From Paracyclopina nana (lineage: Eukaryota > Arthropoda > Copepoda > Cyclopoida > Cyclopettidae), in assembly GCA_019096065.1 (NCBI GenBank), contig JAGUCH010000001.1, positions 11,532,001 to 11,596,000 on the forward strand: 64,000 nucleotides of DNA, in the 5' to 3' direction. The notes beneath the pieces are model-generated. The model did not search any database and was not told the DNA's origin. It worked only from the letters and a program-made list of their open reading frames with translations. The number at the start of each line of letters is the position of its first letter. The stretch's first letter is position 1. A program made the position numbers and the translations under genes. Below, piece by piece: positions 1 to 12,375 of the stretch.

Positions 1-817
1 AGCAGCAGCGGTTGTGCTATCTATCTCAGCGTGGCTCCTAAGCATGGCATCTTTTTTGAAGTTGAATGATCTGCCAGAAAGTGGCAAAAATTGATTGCAG
101 ACTGGGGCCTAAACTACTCCTTTTTGCTATGCTCAACTTTTTATAAGCAGTTTTTCCCACCTGAGAACCTGGCAAAAAATGCATAAAATGCAACTATAAT
201 AAATAATTCAAATGAATCTCATTTTACATGCACTTGGATAAAAAACCTTTGGAAGAGGAAGGAATATTGACAAGAACCATCTTGTATCAAGGATAACTGG
301 ACCTTTTTGGTATACTACAGAAAAATCTTACAAATGGAGAGTTTACATTAACATTTAAAAAGCCCAAATGTAATTGCAACTTCAAAGCCAAGTTGAATTT
401 AATGTTGATAAAATGTAATGAAAGCTGCTACTTCAAAAGTGTGCACATTATTCAAGGCCTATTTGGTAACCAGGTTTCTGAAACAAAAATGCACACTGGT
501 GCACTTTTTGTGCCACTTCAGGCCCAAAGTGGGGCCTTATTTTGCAAGGGAAATTGGAGTAGTGGTAATTGAAACGCTATAGCATTGTAGTTTGGTTTCT
601 TCTTCTTTTGCATTGAAGATCTGAGCACAGATTTTTCTGCCACTGTAACTGAGCCCAGTGTTCAAATGTGATTTGCATTTTGATAGCCTTTTCCACCAAG
701 AAAGCAACCCGAAGAAGGACATTAGTGACACTTGGCTGAACACTACCAGTACCAGCTTTTATGCCAGCTGTCCTCCATGATGGTTTTGGGCTGTGGAAAA
801 TTAATAATTGGTCTTAC
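1..817. other. No resolved gene; downstream side of the dpr-like gene
   Basis: This is probably intron and/or 3' sequence of the dpr-like gene, because the last recognised exon ends in a good donor (GTAAGA on the minus strand) at 817. The rest of the second Ig domain was not found here with confidence. A minus-strand reading at about 640-690 faintly recalls an Ig-domain end but has no consistent frame. The remaining exons probably lie beyond the left edge. Confidence 0.4.
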
Positions 818-2602
818 TTTGCCATCATGAATCCAGAAGATATGAGCAGGTGGCTCTGGAGCATGGATCACACAAGTGAGATTCAGAGCTGAATTCAGGT
901 CGATGAAGACATCTTTGCCACCCAGTATTTCAGTGAAAGGATCTGCGAAGGAAAAAGTTTTTGTGAGAATCTGTGTCGTTTTGGTATTTGATTTAGCTTG
1001 CCTACTACATTGAGGTAAACTTGCTGGCGCAGCATTGGTGAAGAGTTCACTTGGCATTCATAAAAGCCCTCGTCTGACTTCTTTAAAGACCTGAAAAGAC
1101 TTCATGTAACAAAGTTTGCTATAGCTCAATGGTTCAAGGTTAAGCCACCTTATGACTAAAATCCAATCTTCAGAATGTTCCTCATTCACGATCCGAAATC
1201 GGTCATCTTTGATGTATTTGAACTTTCCAACTGAAATCAAGCTCACGTCGTTGTGGCGTACCCAGGAAACCTGAAAAATAAGGGTTTTACTTGGGCCATT
1301 CGTTGTAGAATTGTTCACATTTTGTTCTCTTCGGAAGTTTAGCTGTAAATCAAGGAATATGTGTTCAATACTTTTGATGAATTGAAAAACTCTTGGTGTC
1401 TCACACCAAAGCAAAAACTAAGCTGCATGCATGTTTTAAAGAAATCCAAGAAATGAGGCTCTGACATGTGATGGCAAGCTTCTTTTTAATTTGCTTTAAA
1501 AGCAGCGCGGGGCAGATTTTGTGAGCATTTCGAGCTAAATTAATAAGATTGCCGCTTCTTCATTGACTCGGAAATCCTCCTTCTCTTTATGGTGAAGTAA
1601 GCCCTTTCATTAATCTCTCTTTTATAGCATTCAACAAAGCATTAAGTATAACCATTCTTGGTATATTTTTTGTACCGACTTCCACAACTTCATCTGCGTT
1701 CAATCATAAATCAGAACTCACATGTTTCTACCATTCATAGAAAGAGAGAAGCTGAAATCAGATTTATTGATAAAAGTAAGCCATGTGCCTTCAAAAATGT
1801 TCTCACAGTGCTGGCTCAAAGTTCGTTAAAGAAGGATCTCTCTCAATCTTTTCATACTGTAGTATAAAGTTTGAGGCTTCTCCTTCGATTTCCAATTTCA
1901 AATTGAGCCAGGTGAAGAAGTTTTATAGGAACTTTTTGACATCAACGATATAGTCAAGCAGTAATATGATGAGAAAATGATTTCTACCATCAAAAACTTT
2001 TTTGATTCGATAAACTGGGCCAAAACAGTTCCTTACCCGATGAACAGCTCCAAATTAAGTTGTGTTTATTTTTCACTAGGCTTGCGTTCAAATTATAACT
2101 TTTACTCTTTTCATTAAACAAAGTAACAGTAAATCATATGTATTTTGCGATTTCTGGCTTTTTTGTTAGACTTTGCCCATATAACGCCTAAAATATCATA
2201 GTCACTCTTTTCGAAACAAATATGTAAACAAAAACAAAAGTGACGAACTCGCGCCGCGTTGGGCTTTAATTTAAAAGCGTAGTAAGTGTTTCGATATTTT
2301 ATAGAACAAACTGCATCCTATAAGGAACATACTTTGTTGCGAATGTTGTTCGCTTGTATTCCCCAGATTTCTGACAAAATTGTACATTCTTACCGATTTG
2401 TGTCCTAGGTTCTTGACTTTGCATCTGAGGAATGCCGATCTTCCGATTGAAGCACTGATATTTGGTGAGGCTCCATTGGAATCAATAGATGGCGGATCAA
2501 CTTTTTGCAATGTGGATGAGGGCACGATGAAAGCCGAGCCCGCGACGATAACAGGAAATTGCTCCATTGGCGTTGTGAAAGGTGCATCATCAGAGCTATT
2601 AT
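818..2602 (-). CDS. dpr-family (defective proboscis extension response) two-Ig receptor, partial
   Basis: Four consecutive minus-strand exons join in phase: 2602-2394, 1270-1149, 1090-1002 and 942-818. The first carries a Ser/Pro-rich stretch and then the first Ig cysteine (FLRCKVKNLGHKS). The second starts VSWVRHND and contains SVGKFKY..DDRFRI and EDWILVI. The third has SDEGFYECQVNSSP, the second Ig cysteine. The fourth opens Ig2 with EILGGKDVFI, LNLTC and PPAHIFW. This order and these motifs are typical of arthropod Dpr proteins, cell-surface receptors that bind DIP partners at synapses. Introns are 1,123, 58 and 59 bp. The 59-bp intron (1001-943) uses a GC donor (G|GCAAGC), and the phase forces that choice. 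The signal-peptide exon (higher coordinates) and the end of Ig2 were not found. All four exons are open with no frameshift, so the gene looks functional. The family is clear; the individual member is not. Confidence 0.78.
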
Positions 2603-5600
2603 CTGCAAGTAAGTGTAAAAAATTGCAACCTCAACATTGAACAATCAACAGTCTTGAAAGGGTAATTTATGTAGATTCGTGTGCCTATGGTCGAATTCAG
2701 CAAAACTTTCTCACAGTCTTTGTACTATGTTGTTTACAAATGAAGCTACGCTTGTGTTTTACTTAAAGTCTTAGTAATAGGTTGATTATGCTGTTTTGAA
2801 TTATGATATTTTTGTCACTGAGTATCTGCATAAGATAGCTTCTATTTTAATTATTTGCTTTTGCAAGGTTCCAATGTCTGTTAAAAGAATAGTTCAGCGA
2901 TACCATGCTTGAAACAAAAGCTCCACAACAAAGAGAAAGATCAATGCAAAAACGGCTCGCTTTTGGCACACAGTCTGGCAAAGATTAAAAAACCAAATTC
3001 ATAAGCAGAGCCAAGTTGCCAAAATAGTCTGGCATTCGAGAAAAGAAAAGAGTTAAGTAAGGCCTTTTGCCGAAGGCTTGTGTGCTCATTGCTCAACTTT
3101 TTCCTTGCGGGACTGAGCATGACTATAGTAAAAATTGAAGCAGTAACTTTTTTGCAAAATTCTGCACAGCAAGGCATTCAATTATACTATCTGCCAAGAT
3201 GAGGGCAAAAAGCTAAGGCTTTGACAGCTTAGGAAATGAGATTTGTTGGGCTTTATAACCCACAAGAGCTAAGAGCAGACCATGAAATACCTGTTTTTCT
3301 GCTGCTATGTCTTCAGAGAAAAAAGTCACTTTGCTTCGTTTAAGATGATTGATCGGAAATGGGGGCAAGAAAAAGGGCCTTTTCAAGCGTTGCAAGACCC
3401 TCGAAGGGATCACAAGTGTTTCCCATTTTCCTCAATTTCTTTTTATTTTAGAATTAGCTTCTTCCAAATGATTTATCGTACTTCCATCAATTGAGCCCAA
3501 AAAGGTAACTACTATTTCATGTTGGCTAAACCACGCAGTCTTTAGGAGCCAGTAATAAGTTAGCGAAAACGGGAATGTTGTCAAGACTTATGAAATGTTG
3601 TCATTCGTTTCTTATCTGTTGTCATGTTTGGCCGAAAGGCCGATTCCATCAAAGCGAGACATTTGGGAGCCAATATGAATATGATGCTATTTTTACAAAA
3701 GTATTTATGGTCAAATTTGAAATAGAGGCATTAGTTGGTTGCTGCCATCAATGGTTTTTTTTAACAATTAGTAAGGAAAACTTCACTTTTAAGGTGAAGG
3801 AGCTAGATTTAATATTCTCAATTGGTGCGAAGGTTTGAATAAAATGCATGAAAGTGGAGGAAATTGATTTCACCTCGTGATGTAGGCTGCAATTGTTGTC
3901 GAATATATTGCTTTTTGAATATACTGTATGCAATTTCTCTTTCTTGGACCAATGTCAAGTTTGCGTGCTGCAAACTATTAAGAGTTTTGTTGCAAGATTC
4001 CTCATTCAGAGCCGGAAAAATTGCACTTTCAGGCCCTTTCTAGGGCTCCACACTAAAGTACTTAACTTTCTTTGTTATCCATATGATAAAGAATGCAATA
4101 TTAGAAAGCATGCAGAATTCTTTGCCTCGCACAAGCACTACTTGGTGCGGGTGTAAACAATACGGTTTTTTTACAGTTGCTTTGCTTTACTTTCTAGTCG
4201 TAAACGGACAATTTTGAGCTTTCACCGAGGGAATTTTTATGCAAATGGAGAAGGTGGTTTGCAGTTGTAGTTGCTGTTGTTTGCGTGTGAAATTGCATTA
4301 CAGGCTCTTCCAAAAAAGTGATTTACAGCCAAGGATACCGACCAGACAGACAAATTGTTGTTGCTACACTCTACTGTCAACATCGCTTTAGGCCCAAAGT
4401 GAATTGATGTTGGCTTTAGTTTATTTGCATGGCCAACAATGCGGCCATAATGATGAGGCTTCAGAAAAGCCAAACTTAGGTATTTTTGCCTCTGGCATGA
4501 GAGTGATCTGCTTTTGCTTTGCTTGGCTGTTAGACTTTTCTGATTGCATTAATGGGATTTTATGGTCTAAAGGTCATGATGCATGGCGCAAGCAAATGTC
4601 AGTCCATCAAAGCACATAAGAATCCTCCCTAGTTGGCAATTGGCTGATAACAACAACTGAGGCCACGAGAGAAACCAAAGCCAATTACATGACGGCATTA
4701 TTCATCCAGAACTAGCATCAACTTTGTTTTTGGCTCAAGCTCTAGTTCTTCGTTTTCCTTCGCAGAATTGAGGCACTTATATAGCAGTGAGGTCAAGATG
4801 TTGCCACCCTTAATATTCTTGCCATGCTCTGTCCCATGAGACAAGACTCATTGGGTACACTTGGACTTGGACTGATAGTGGTATCGAGTCCAAGCTGAAA
4901 AGTGTCAAGTCAAGCTCCGTTGCATCTCCAAGGTCATGAAGCCTTGTGTGTCAACAATTTGCCACACTAAACAAAAAACAAGGCCAGAATGCTGCCACTT
5001 TTCTATTAAAGCTCCTGCCTATATATTTAGCAACCAATGGATGTATTCAATTTTTCAAAGGTTAACGAAGGGCACGATTTTTGCACTTTGTTTGGACTTG
5101 TGCAACAGCAAAGGCATTCCCCTTTTTTCAGGCTTGTCAACACGAGCTAGCTTTAGAGTCACCAAGGAAGATTAATTTTCTGGGGGAAAGCATCGTGGAC
5201 AATTGCCAGTTGTTGGCTTGAAAAACGAGAATGTAATGTTAAATTTGGGCCCCAGGAAAAGGGGAAGGATAATTCAATGCCAGGCTTTCTTTGCACTGGC
5301 AGACTCGATAACATGTAATTTGTAGAAGCATTACGAGCCTGCTGACTTTTCTTGTGGCAAATTCATATTTGATAGCAGTGTGACTATTTGGCAAAGGCTT
5401 TCATGAAAAATTGCTTTTCACATTGCTGCTACAATGTGGTGCTTGTAACATGCTATGACTACAGTTTATAATGGCACAACCATTCATTTTACTTATAGCT
5501 TTTAATTGAGACAAATATGCTCGATACTGCGCATAGTGCTCAGGTCATGAAAGGACTGCTGGTTTCTTAGAACTATTGCTCTTTTAGGGCAAAACGGGTT

Positions 5601-6353
5601 AATTGTGTCAAATCATAGATAGACCACGAAAAGTGCGACACATGAACTGAGCCAAAGTGTTGAGTACGCACGAAGAATTGCAGATGGCAAAAACGTTTCC
5701 CTGCTACCATATCTATTGGTGCAAAAATAATGAGCTCGTAAAGCTTACGTTTTATCGACACTTTGTCTGCGCGCAATTTGCTTTCGCGAAAAAGCCGTAA
5801 GGTTTTGACAAAGAAAGAGATATCATAAAAAGCTTATGCACCTTTTGTGACGTTGACAAAATGGTTGATATCAATTTGAGGCCACACTTCAACCTTTTTA
5901 AGGTTTTCCTTTCGAACTGGCATTTGACATATTTCTCCGTAAAGATGACTTGGTAGTGCATTGTACACTAAAGCCAATTTTGTGTTGTAAAGAAAACTGT
6001 GCACAAAAATTGCCAAGAAATGGCTTCTTTTGTCCTTGGAACTGATTCAAAGTCTGATAGATGATGGGGCAGACGAAGTTTGACCAACAACAATGGCTAG
6101 CTCACATGCGGATTAGGGCTTCTTCAAGTGTATTATTCTGTTACCAGTTTCTGCCTTTCTCCTGCTGTCTCTACTGTCGTCGTTGGTTGTGGTGGGGAGT
6201 TGCATTTTCGGATTATTGCAGTAAACAACCTTCAACATCTTGAAGAAACTGCAGTGGCAAATGTTACTCTGCTTAACAGGCCTCAATTTCATGCCATATG
6301 CGCAGAAGAAGCAAACTACAGATTTTTCGCGTTATTCTGCATTCCACCTCCTA
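2603..6353. other. No supported gene
   Basis: AT-rich sequence with only short scattered open frames. The signal-peptide exon of the dpr-like gene may lie here or further right, but no convincing one was seen. No repeat family stands out. Confidence 0.5.
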
Positions 6354-6498
6354 GGCTTAGTCTCTTCTGGAGATTTCATAGTGACCAAGCCACGGTCATT
6401 ATCGATTCTTATGTAGTTCCATCACAACCTACTCAGTACATAAGAAACGATAATGACCGTGGCTTGGTCACTATGAAATCTCCAGAAGAGACTAAGCC
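6354..6498. mobile_element. Palindromic MITE family A, copy 1
   Basis: A 145-bp near-complete inverted repeat that begins GGCTTAGTCTCTTCTGGAG and ends with its reverse complement, with a loop of about 35 bp. It is flanked by the 3-bp direct repeat CTA (6351-6353 and 6499-6501). A second copy lies at 19554-19698. No coding capacity. Confidence 0.85.
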
Positions 6499-8773
6499 CT
6501 AGATTTGCCTAAACAGCCCTAGAATAAGCTCAGATGGGATGCAATGAACTTCATGTGTATCAGTGCATCTTGTCAATTTGGCTGAGTCATTTCCCTTGTG
6601 AGTTAGCATTGTACTACCAATCACTCTGCATTTCTCACCCGAAGTTGTGCACAATGGGATCGACGTGACCAGGAGCCAAAAGAGCGCGGTTCTCCTATCT
6701 TGATGCCAATCCATTCTTGGTAGCCTTCTGAGTAAGATCTGAAAAAAAGCAAACATGAGATTACTACCCATTTTAGGGACTCTTATTAGACCTAGTAGAA
6801 ACTTTGCTGCTTCATTTGGATGATTGCTCCCTCTCGCTGTAAAATAAAGCTGCTTACTGTCAAAGTATTATGTGAGAGTGAGAGAGAGCAAGAAGGGAAA
6901 ATGAAGGTTCTCATGTTCAGATTTGTCCAGAACTGGCAGGAAAGCAGCAAACTTTTGATAAAATTTCTTTTCTGCCGCACACTCACATAGCAAGCATACT
7001 GAGGAATGTCAATGTATGTAGAAGATCAGTTTGAAGTTTTCATTATGACTAGCCCTCCTAAAAACACCCCTATGCAAATTCTGCATTGAGCATCAAAGCA
7101 AGCTAAATTGAACTAGGCTTGTCATCCATAAAATTACAAAACCAATGATGAAAAATACTACTACAGAAAAATGTGAGCCTAACTTAGCTCAACTTTGCAT
7201 TGAAGCTATCATGTCTGACAGGGCACAAGGTAATCTGTCTATGTGGAAAGTTTTAACCATGAAAACCAGCTGCTGCTCTCGCCGAAGTTAAGCAGAGTAT
7301 GTCGTGAAAACCTGAATGATGATGTCCCATGGCTTTCTAAAACTTGAAATGTGCCTATTGTGGCTGAAGGAAACTTATCCTTGAATAGTTTTGGGGCTTT
7401 GGAGGAAAAACGCAGCGGGATTTTGAGCTTATTATTATCATAGTTATCCAGATGCATAACTGGCAAATGCCAAATTCACTTTCCAACTCTCGTAGCTGGA
7501 AGCAATTTTGCTCTGCTTCTTCTTGAGCTCTTTCTCTATAGGCTAATGCACTTCAAAATGCATTTTTCAAGTACTCTTCAAAGCTCAAGATCTGATCATT
7601 CATTAAAAGCTCAATGCTATATTATACATCACTAGTTTGCTCAATTTTGCAAAAATATTTCTGAAAGTGAAAATACTACAGTTTTGACAAAAATGTATAT
7701 TTTGCTAGAGCTGCTGATTTTTCCCTGTGACAAATTAGCCTCTATATATTTGTTAAAACGAGACATATCTACTGCTCTCAGTTCACCTTATTGCTCTGTG
7801 ATAATACAGGATCAGAAAAACTGGCCAGAAGAACAGAGAGAAAAAATCTGGCTTCTGTAGATAAGCTATCCATTATCATTGTGACACTTCTGGACACGCC
7901 CCTGTATTTTGTTTACCAACAATAATACAACAACGTCCGACCACGTGGCCATCTAATCTCCTGGGGATTTCTGCAAATTGTTTGCCTTTTTTGCATAAGA
8001 GCTGCTGATACTGCTACATCTGGTGTGGAAAGCTTCTTGCTTTGTGGACGCAATATTGGTTAAGAAAAAGGTAGAAATGGCAACAGTTGCTCATGAATGC
8101 ACAAGCGGCCTCCTTATTTACACATTTATGCTAAACTGGCACACAAAGCCAAACTCGGATTAGGTTGAGCCAGCAATAAAAAAGATTCCAAAGAGCTTTG
8201 ATGCTCAGTTAACATTTAAGAATTAAAAGCAAAATGTAATTGCGTTTGAAACTCATGTTTTGAAGCCATATTTTAAAGTGCTATAGGCTTCTATGGCGTA
8301 ATTTTTTAGCCAAAACTTCATCTCCCTAGTGAACATTCTGAAACAGTGTGATATTGCTTGAATATGAACCTAACAAAACATAAGAGGAAGTGTTTACGCT
8401 ACAATATTTGGTTTTAGAAAGCAAACATGGCTGCTCCTGTACTACTATGTTCAAATGCCTTAATCATTTGAGACCCTCCTCATTTCGCACAAAATAATAG
8501 TTCCCTACCCCCTCAGCAAAAGTTAGGCCCCAAGAAAAATCCCTGAGAGGTCGGGAAAGACTGGTTGACTGCCGTAAGCAAAAAATATTACATACTTTTT
8601 TAGTTTTATAGCGAATTGGCCGGGTGACACTTTTTTTCCCGGGAAAAAATAATCCCTGGTGCGAGAAAAAGCTGAGAAGCATTTGGAAATTGAAAGCCTA
8701 CCTGGGATTTGCGGTTACTAGTAGAGAAAAAACCTTTCAAAGAGGAGAAAAATTGCCTTAAGATCATCACTAA
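6499..8773. other. No supported gene
   Basis: AT-rich sequence with a short GA-rich tract near 6870-6890. No open frame has splice sites or recognisable residues. Confidence 0.5.
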
Positions 8774-9185
8774 GGCCTGGATCAGCTGGTTATTTCACCG
8801 CAATTTTGAGCGCCGTAATTGCAATGCAATTGTCAACATAACAGCGATCAGCTGGTAATTGTAATCCAATTTTTGCTATGTGCAAAAATTACTTCTTTAG
8901 TGGGTTTAAAGTAAAACTTTAAGACCAAAATTCAAAAATGGGATCATTAGAGCTTACGCTATCAAAAACAGCTTCTGTTTTGACAAATAAGGCCAAAAAT
9001 TAGGCCAACTTAAATTGCAAAGGTTTGGTTGACTTTACTCTTAAAGTTCCGCCGCAGCTTTGCTCGACGAAATTGCGCTGCAATTATCTGTAGTAGCTGA
9101 TCCACTTAAATTGCAACGCAATTACAAACAGCAGCTGAAATTATAACCGAAATTGCGCTGCAATCAGGACCAGCTGATCCAGGCC
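8774..9185. mobile_element. MITE family C, copy 1 (412 bp)
   Basis: The terminal inverted repeats start GGCCTGGATCAGCTGG. The interior has further inverted AATTGC-rich blocks. TAA directly precedes and follows the element, as a 3-bp target duplication. An element of the same 412-bp length with nearly the same sequence is at 17137-17548. TAA duplications fit PIF/Harbinger-type insertion, but no transposase is encoded. Confidence 0.85.
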
Positions 9186-9879
9186 TAAATGTATCTTCTG
9201 TTAAGTTATTCTACTGAACTATTTGAGATTAAGCTACACATTAAGATGTCAATTGCAGATTCGCTATGCCTGCATACAATTTTTTCCTTGCCTTTTAACA
9301 TGATCGGAGCTTCAAGCTGATTTTGACAATTTTAGCCGTGTTAGTGTGGCCTTTGGGCTTGATGTACTGGTTGTTGTTTTTTTGGCCTGACGTTTGGTTC
9401 TTTTTGGGGCTTGGCTTGTGATGTCTGATATCCAACTTTTTTCATTGTGTCTATTGTCCTAAGTGGTAAAAACTAGTCCAATGAATGACTTCACTAAGAA
9501 AGCAACCCACCAAAACTTAATGTAGAAATAAATAAGGAAAAGAGTGTCATTTCTTTTTTGCGAAAAACAAGGAGAGTGAGAGTTCCTCTTTTTCTTTTTT
9601 CTGGAAAGCACATTTTCCCTTTTTTGCAAAAGGAATCACAATTGGACTTGATTTGGGCTAATGATCAAAGGAAGTCTTGAGCTTGCTACTCTTTACTTCA
9701 TTTTACCACCATTTACTGCTTGATGTCATCAAGAAATTCTAAGAACCACTTTGAAATCAGCCGATGTTCATGATCATCTTTATCATCGACATGATTGAAT
9801 TTCTAGGCCAAATCAATGGATATTAAAAAAGAACGGGCCGATTTTACGCCATAAGTAATTCTGCATTTTGTTTCACTTA
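9186..9879. other. No supported gene
   Basis: Low-complexity T-rich and AT-rich sequence. No feature recognised. Confidence 0.5.
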
Positions 9880-10024
9880 GGCTCATTATCTTCCGCGTCT
9901 TTGATCGTGACTTGGTTACGGTTGTTATCGCTTCTTATTTACTGACATCGCAACCTCGTCAGTAAATAAGAAACGATAACAACCGCAACCATGCTATGAT
10001 CAAACACGCGGAAGATAATGAGCC
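9880..10024. mobile_element. Palindromic MITE family B, copy 1
   Basis: A 145-bp inverted repeat starting GGCTCATTATCTTC and ending with its reverse complement. The central stem is built on TTCTTATTTACTGAC. It sits 3 bp from a second copy in the same orientation. Confidence 0.82.
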
Positions 10025-10027
10025 TTT

Positions 10028-10164
10028 GGCTGATTATCTTCTGTGTCGTTGATCGTTGCGGTTGTGATCAGTTCTTATTTACTGACATCGCAACCTCGTC
10101 AGTGAATAAGAACCGATAACAACCGTAACCATACCACGATCAAAGACACAGAAGATAATGAGCC
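10028..10164. mobile_element. Palindromic MITE family B, copy 2
   Basis: A 137-bp inverted repeat with the same loop (GACATCGCAACCTCGTC) as the copy ending at 10024. TTT lies on both sides (10025-10027 and 10165-10167). The two copies differ at many stem positions, so they are not a recent simple duplication. Confidence 0.8.
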
Positions 10165-10255
10165 TTTTAGTCTCCTATTTCTGGCTGCTTCATGAACGAT
10201 TTTTACTGGCTGGCATTGTGGCAACTAACTACGCTTTTCAGCACTGAACTCAACG

Positions 10256-10402
10256 GCCAAGTTCCAACAAGAAATATCAGCATAGTACAGTAAACCGGTT
10301 GAGTCAGGTCGAGCTGAGCGGGCGCGCTAGCTGTAACCTGAATGTGATAAAAAGTCAAGTTACGTCTCCTAACTATGCTGATTTTCGTTGCTGGAACCGG
10401 AC
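10256..10402. mobile_element. MITE family D, degenerate copy
   Basis: It matches the family D interior (ATCAGCATAGT, AGTCAAGTTACGTCTCC, GCTGAGC..GCGCGCTAGCTG). The ends are eroded (AGTTCCAAC left, GGAACCGGA right) and no target duplication is clear. It has the same orientation as the copy at 15371. Confidence 0.72.
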
Positions 10403-12221
10403 GACATCATGAAGCTTTCTTGCAACCCATGTGCCTTGATTCACTCCATCTGAATTCAGGCTGTTTTTGGTCTCTAAGAAGGAAATGAGTTTGACGAAGA
10501 AAAACTCCATTAAGGTCACTGCTTCTAGCTCCTACTTTGGTGGTGGGACGAAAAAGTCATCAAGGCCAAAAAAGGACAGAAATGCAACTGTTGCCAGAGT
10601 TTTCCTTGAGGAGCTAGTAGTAGCCTTTCTTGAAAATTAAAAATACTGCAATGTACTAGTCTTTGACAGAAACGTAGCAAAAAACCCTTGTCTTGGCCTT
10701 TTGGCCTTGTTGGCACATCACAAACAGTAGTGGCCTTTTTGAAGTCTGAACTTGACAGAGAGCAGACTTTCCCACCTTTTACAAAAATCACATAAACTTC
10801 AACAGCTTTTGTGGCGTTATGACCTCATACATAACAAGTGGCGGAATTTAATAATTTATTTGGATTATTTGTTTGAATACAGTCAATCCATACTTGATGT
10901 ATGCTTCATTTTCTCTCGGCACCTGTAATAACAGCTAGCTTTTTTTACTGTTATCATTCTATAAATATTGCTTAATGGCAGATACTGCCCAAAGAATAAT
11001 AGAATTGCCTACGCAATGCTACCAAAAAAGCTCCAAACTTGACAATAGCCCAAAAGTCCAATAATATTGGAGTAAATCTAAGTGCTTTTTGGCACTTTCT
11101 GACCGACAAAAACAGAAAATTCAATTTCGGATCAAAAGATTCATTCTGTTTGAATGCTTGAAGGGGAGAGATCCCCTTACCCACCAACAATTGCTTGTTG
11201 TTCATTTTCTGACCCTCTTGCCTTTTGAAGTGGAAACCCCAATATGGTTGGCTCTCTCACCAGAGGGAGCTCGTGTACTAACCAAAATATGGAAGATGGA
11301 AAAATTAGCACATGAATAAAAAGGAGTGTGTTTTTCATATGCTAATTCCGAGGAGCCTTCCTCTCTAATCATTGCAAAGTTCTGGTATCATTCTGGGTAT
11401 GAACTTGGTTAATTTATTCACTAGGCATACTTCCAGCTCATTTTTCATTCATCATAGTCAAAACCAGGCCAGGTTTTGTTTTAGGACAGCAGTAACTGAC
11501 TGCAACTTCCACTAAAGGCCTGCCTGTAGGCTGTTGGTGTTTTTCTTTCCTAGCTCCTTTTTGCAAGCTACCACCCACAACAGCTCTGCTCATCTGAGGT
11601 TAGGGCAAAGAGACCTACAGCTCAATGAAAAGTTGTACATGAACAGGCACTGGGAAAAATTGCTTGCTGGCTTGTCTGCTGTGCATCATATTTCTCTCCT
11701 AATTAACATCAACTTGTGTACCGTTTGTTGAGCAAAATTATGCTGTATCGGAGTACAGAGAGCGCAAACCACCCACGTGTGGTTGTTCGAACTGAGCTTG
11801 GTTATGAGAATGCTTCTTTTTCATGGGGTTTCAGGCTGTGAAAGTTCGGTTATGATTCTTTAAAAGCTGGAATGTGAAATGCGCTAGAAGCTTGTTACGC
11901 GATAAAATGACCTCAAAAAGTTGGCTTGATTGTAAGTGCATGTACTTTCCCCTTACCGTAACTCTGCACAGGAGATGTGTCACTGACCATACCCTTCATA
12001 ACCAAGCAATAATTCTTCTCGCCGTCGTACTATTTTATGGTGACTAAGCTGAATTTGACAAGATTGAAAAGCTAATTCAATTAGCTTTTACTCTGGCTTT
12101 CTTCTGAAGATAATGACAATACGATTGTTCAATTGATAACATATACAATGCACTTCAGCTGAAATTGGATATTCGTTACACATTGTGTGCGACTCTACTA
12201 AAGTACTTATAAACTAGCACT
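10403..12221. other. No supported gene
   Basis: AT-rich sequence with scattered short open frames that lack splice context. No repeat was recognised. Confidence 0.5.
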
Positions 12222-12375
12222 AGCCCGGTTCCAACAAGGAAAATCAGCATAGTCAGGAGACGTAACTTGACTTTTTAGCATAGTCAGGTCACAGCTGGCT
12301 CGCGCGCTCAGCTCAACCTGACTTAACTGGTTTACCGTACTATACTATGCTGATATCCCGTGTTGGAACCGGGCT
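12222..12375. mobile_element. MITE family D copy
   Basis: A 154-bp element with terminal inverted repeats AGCCCGGTTCCAACA and a GC-rich centre (GCTCGCGCGCTCAGC). It is flanked by ACT on both sides (12219-12221 and 12376-12378), an exact 3-bp target duplication. Confidence 0.88.

Noticed and set aside
2380-2640. Plus-strand ORF of 86 codons
   Set aside because: Antisense to the dpr-like exon 2602-2394, which has the real motif and splice sites.
6128-6502. Plus-strand ORF sharing a peptide with the minus-strand ORF 19505-19825
   Set aside because: The shared peptide comes from the family A MITE arms being read through. It is not a protein family.
9880-10164. Hairpins as transcription terminators or structured RNAs
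   Set aside because: Multiple dispersed copies, matching termini and 3-bp duplications elsewhere identify such hairpins as mobile elements. No gene lies immediately upstream.
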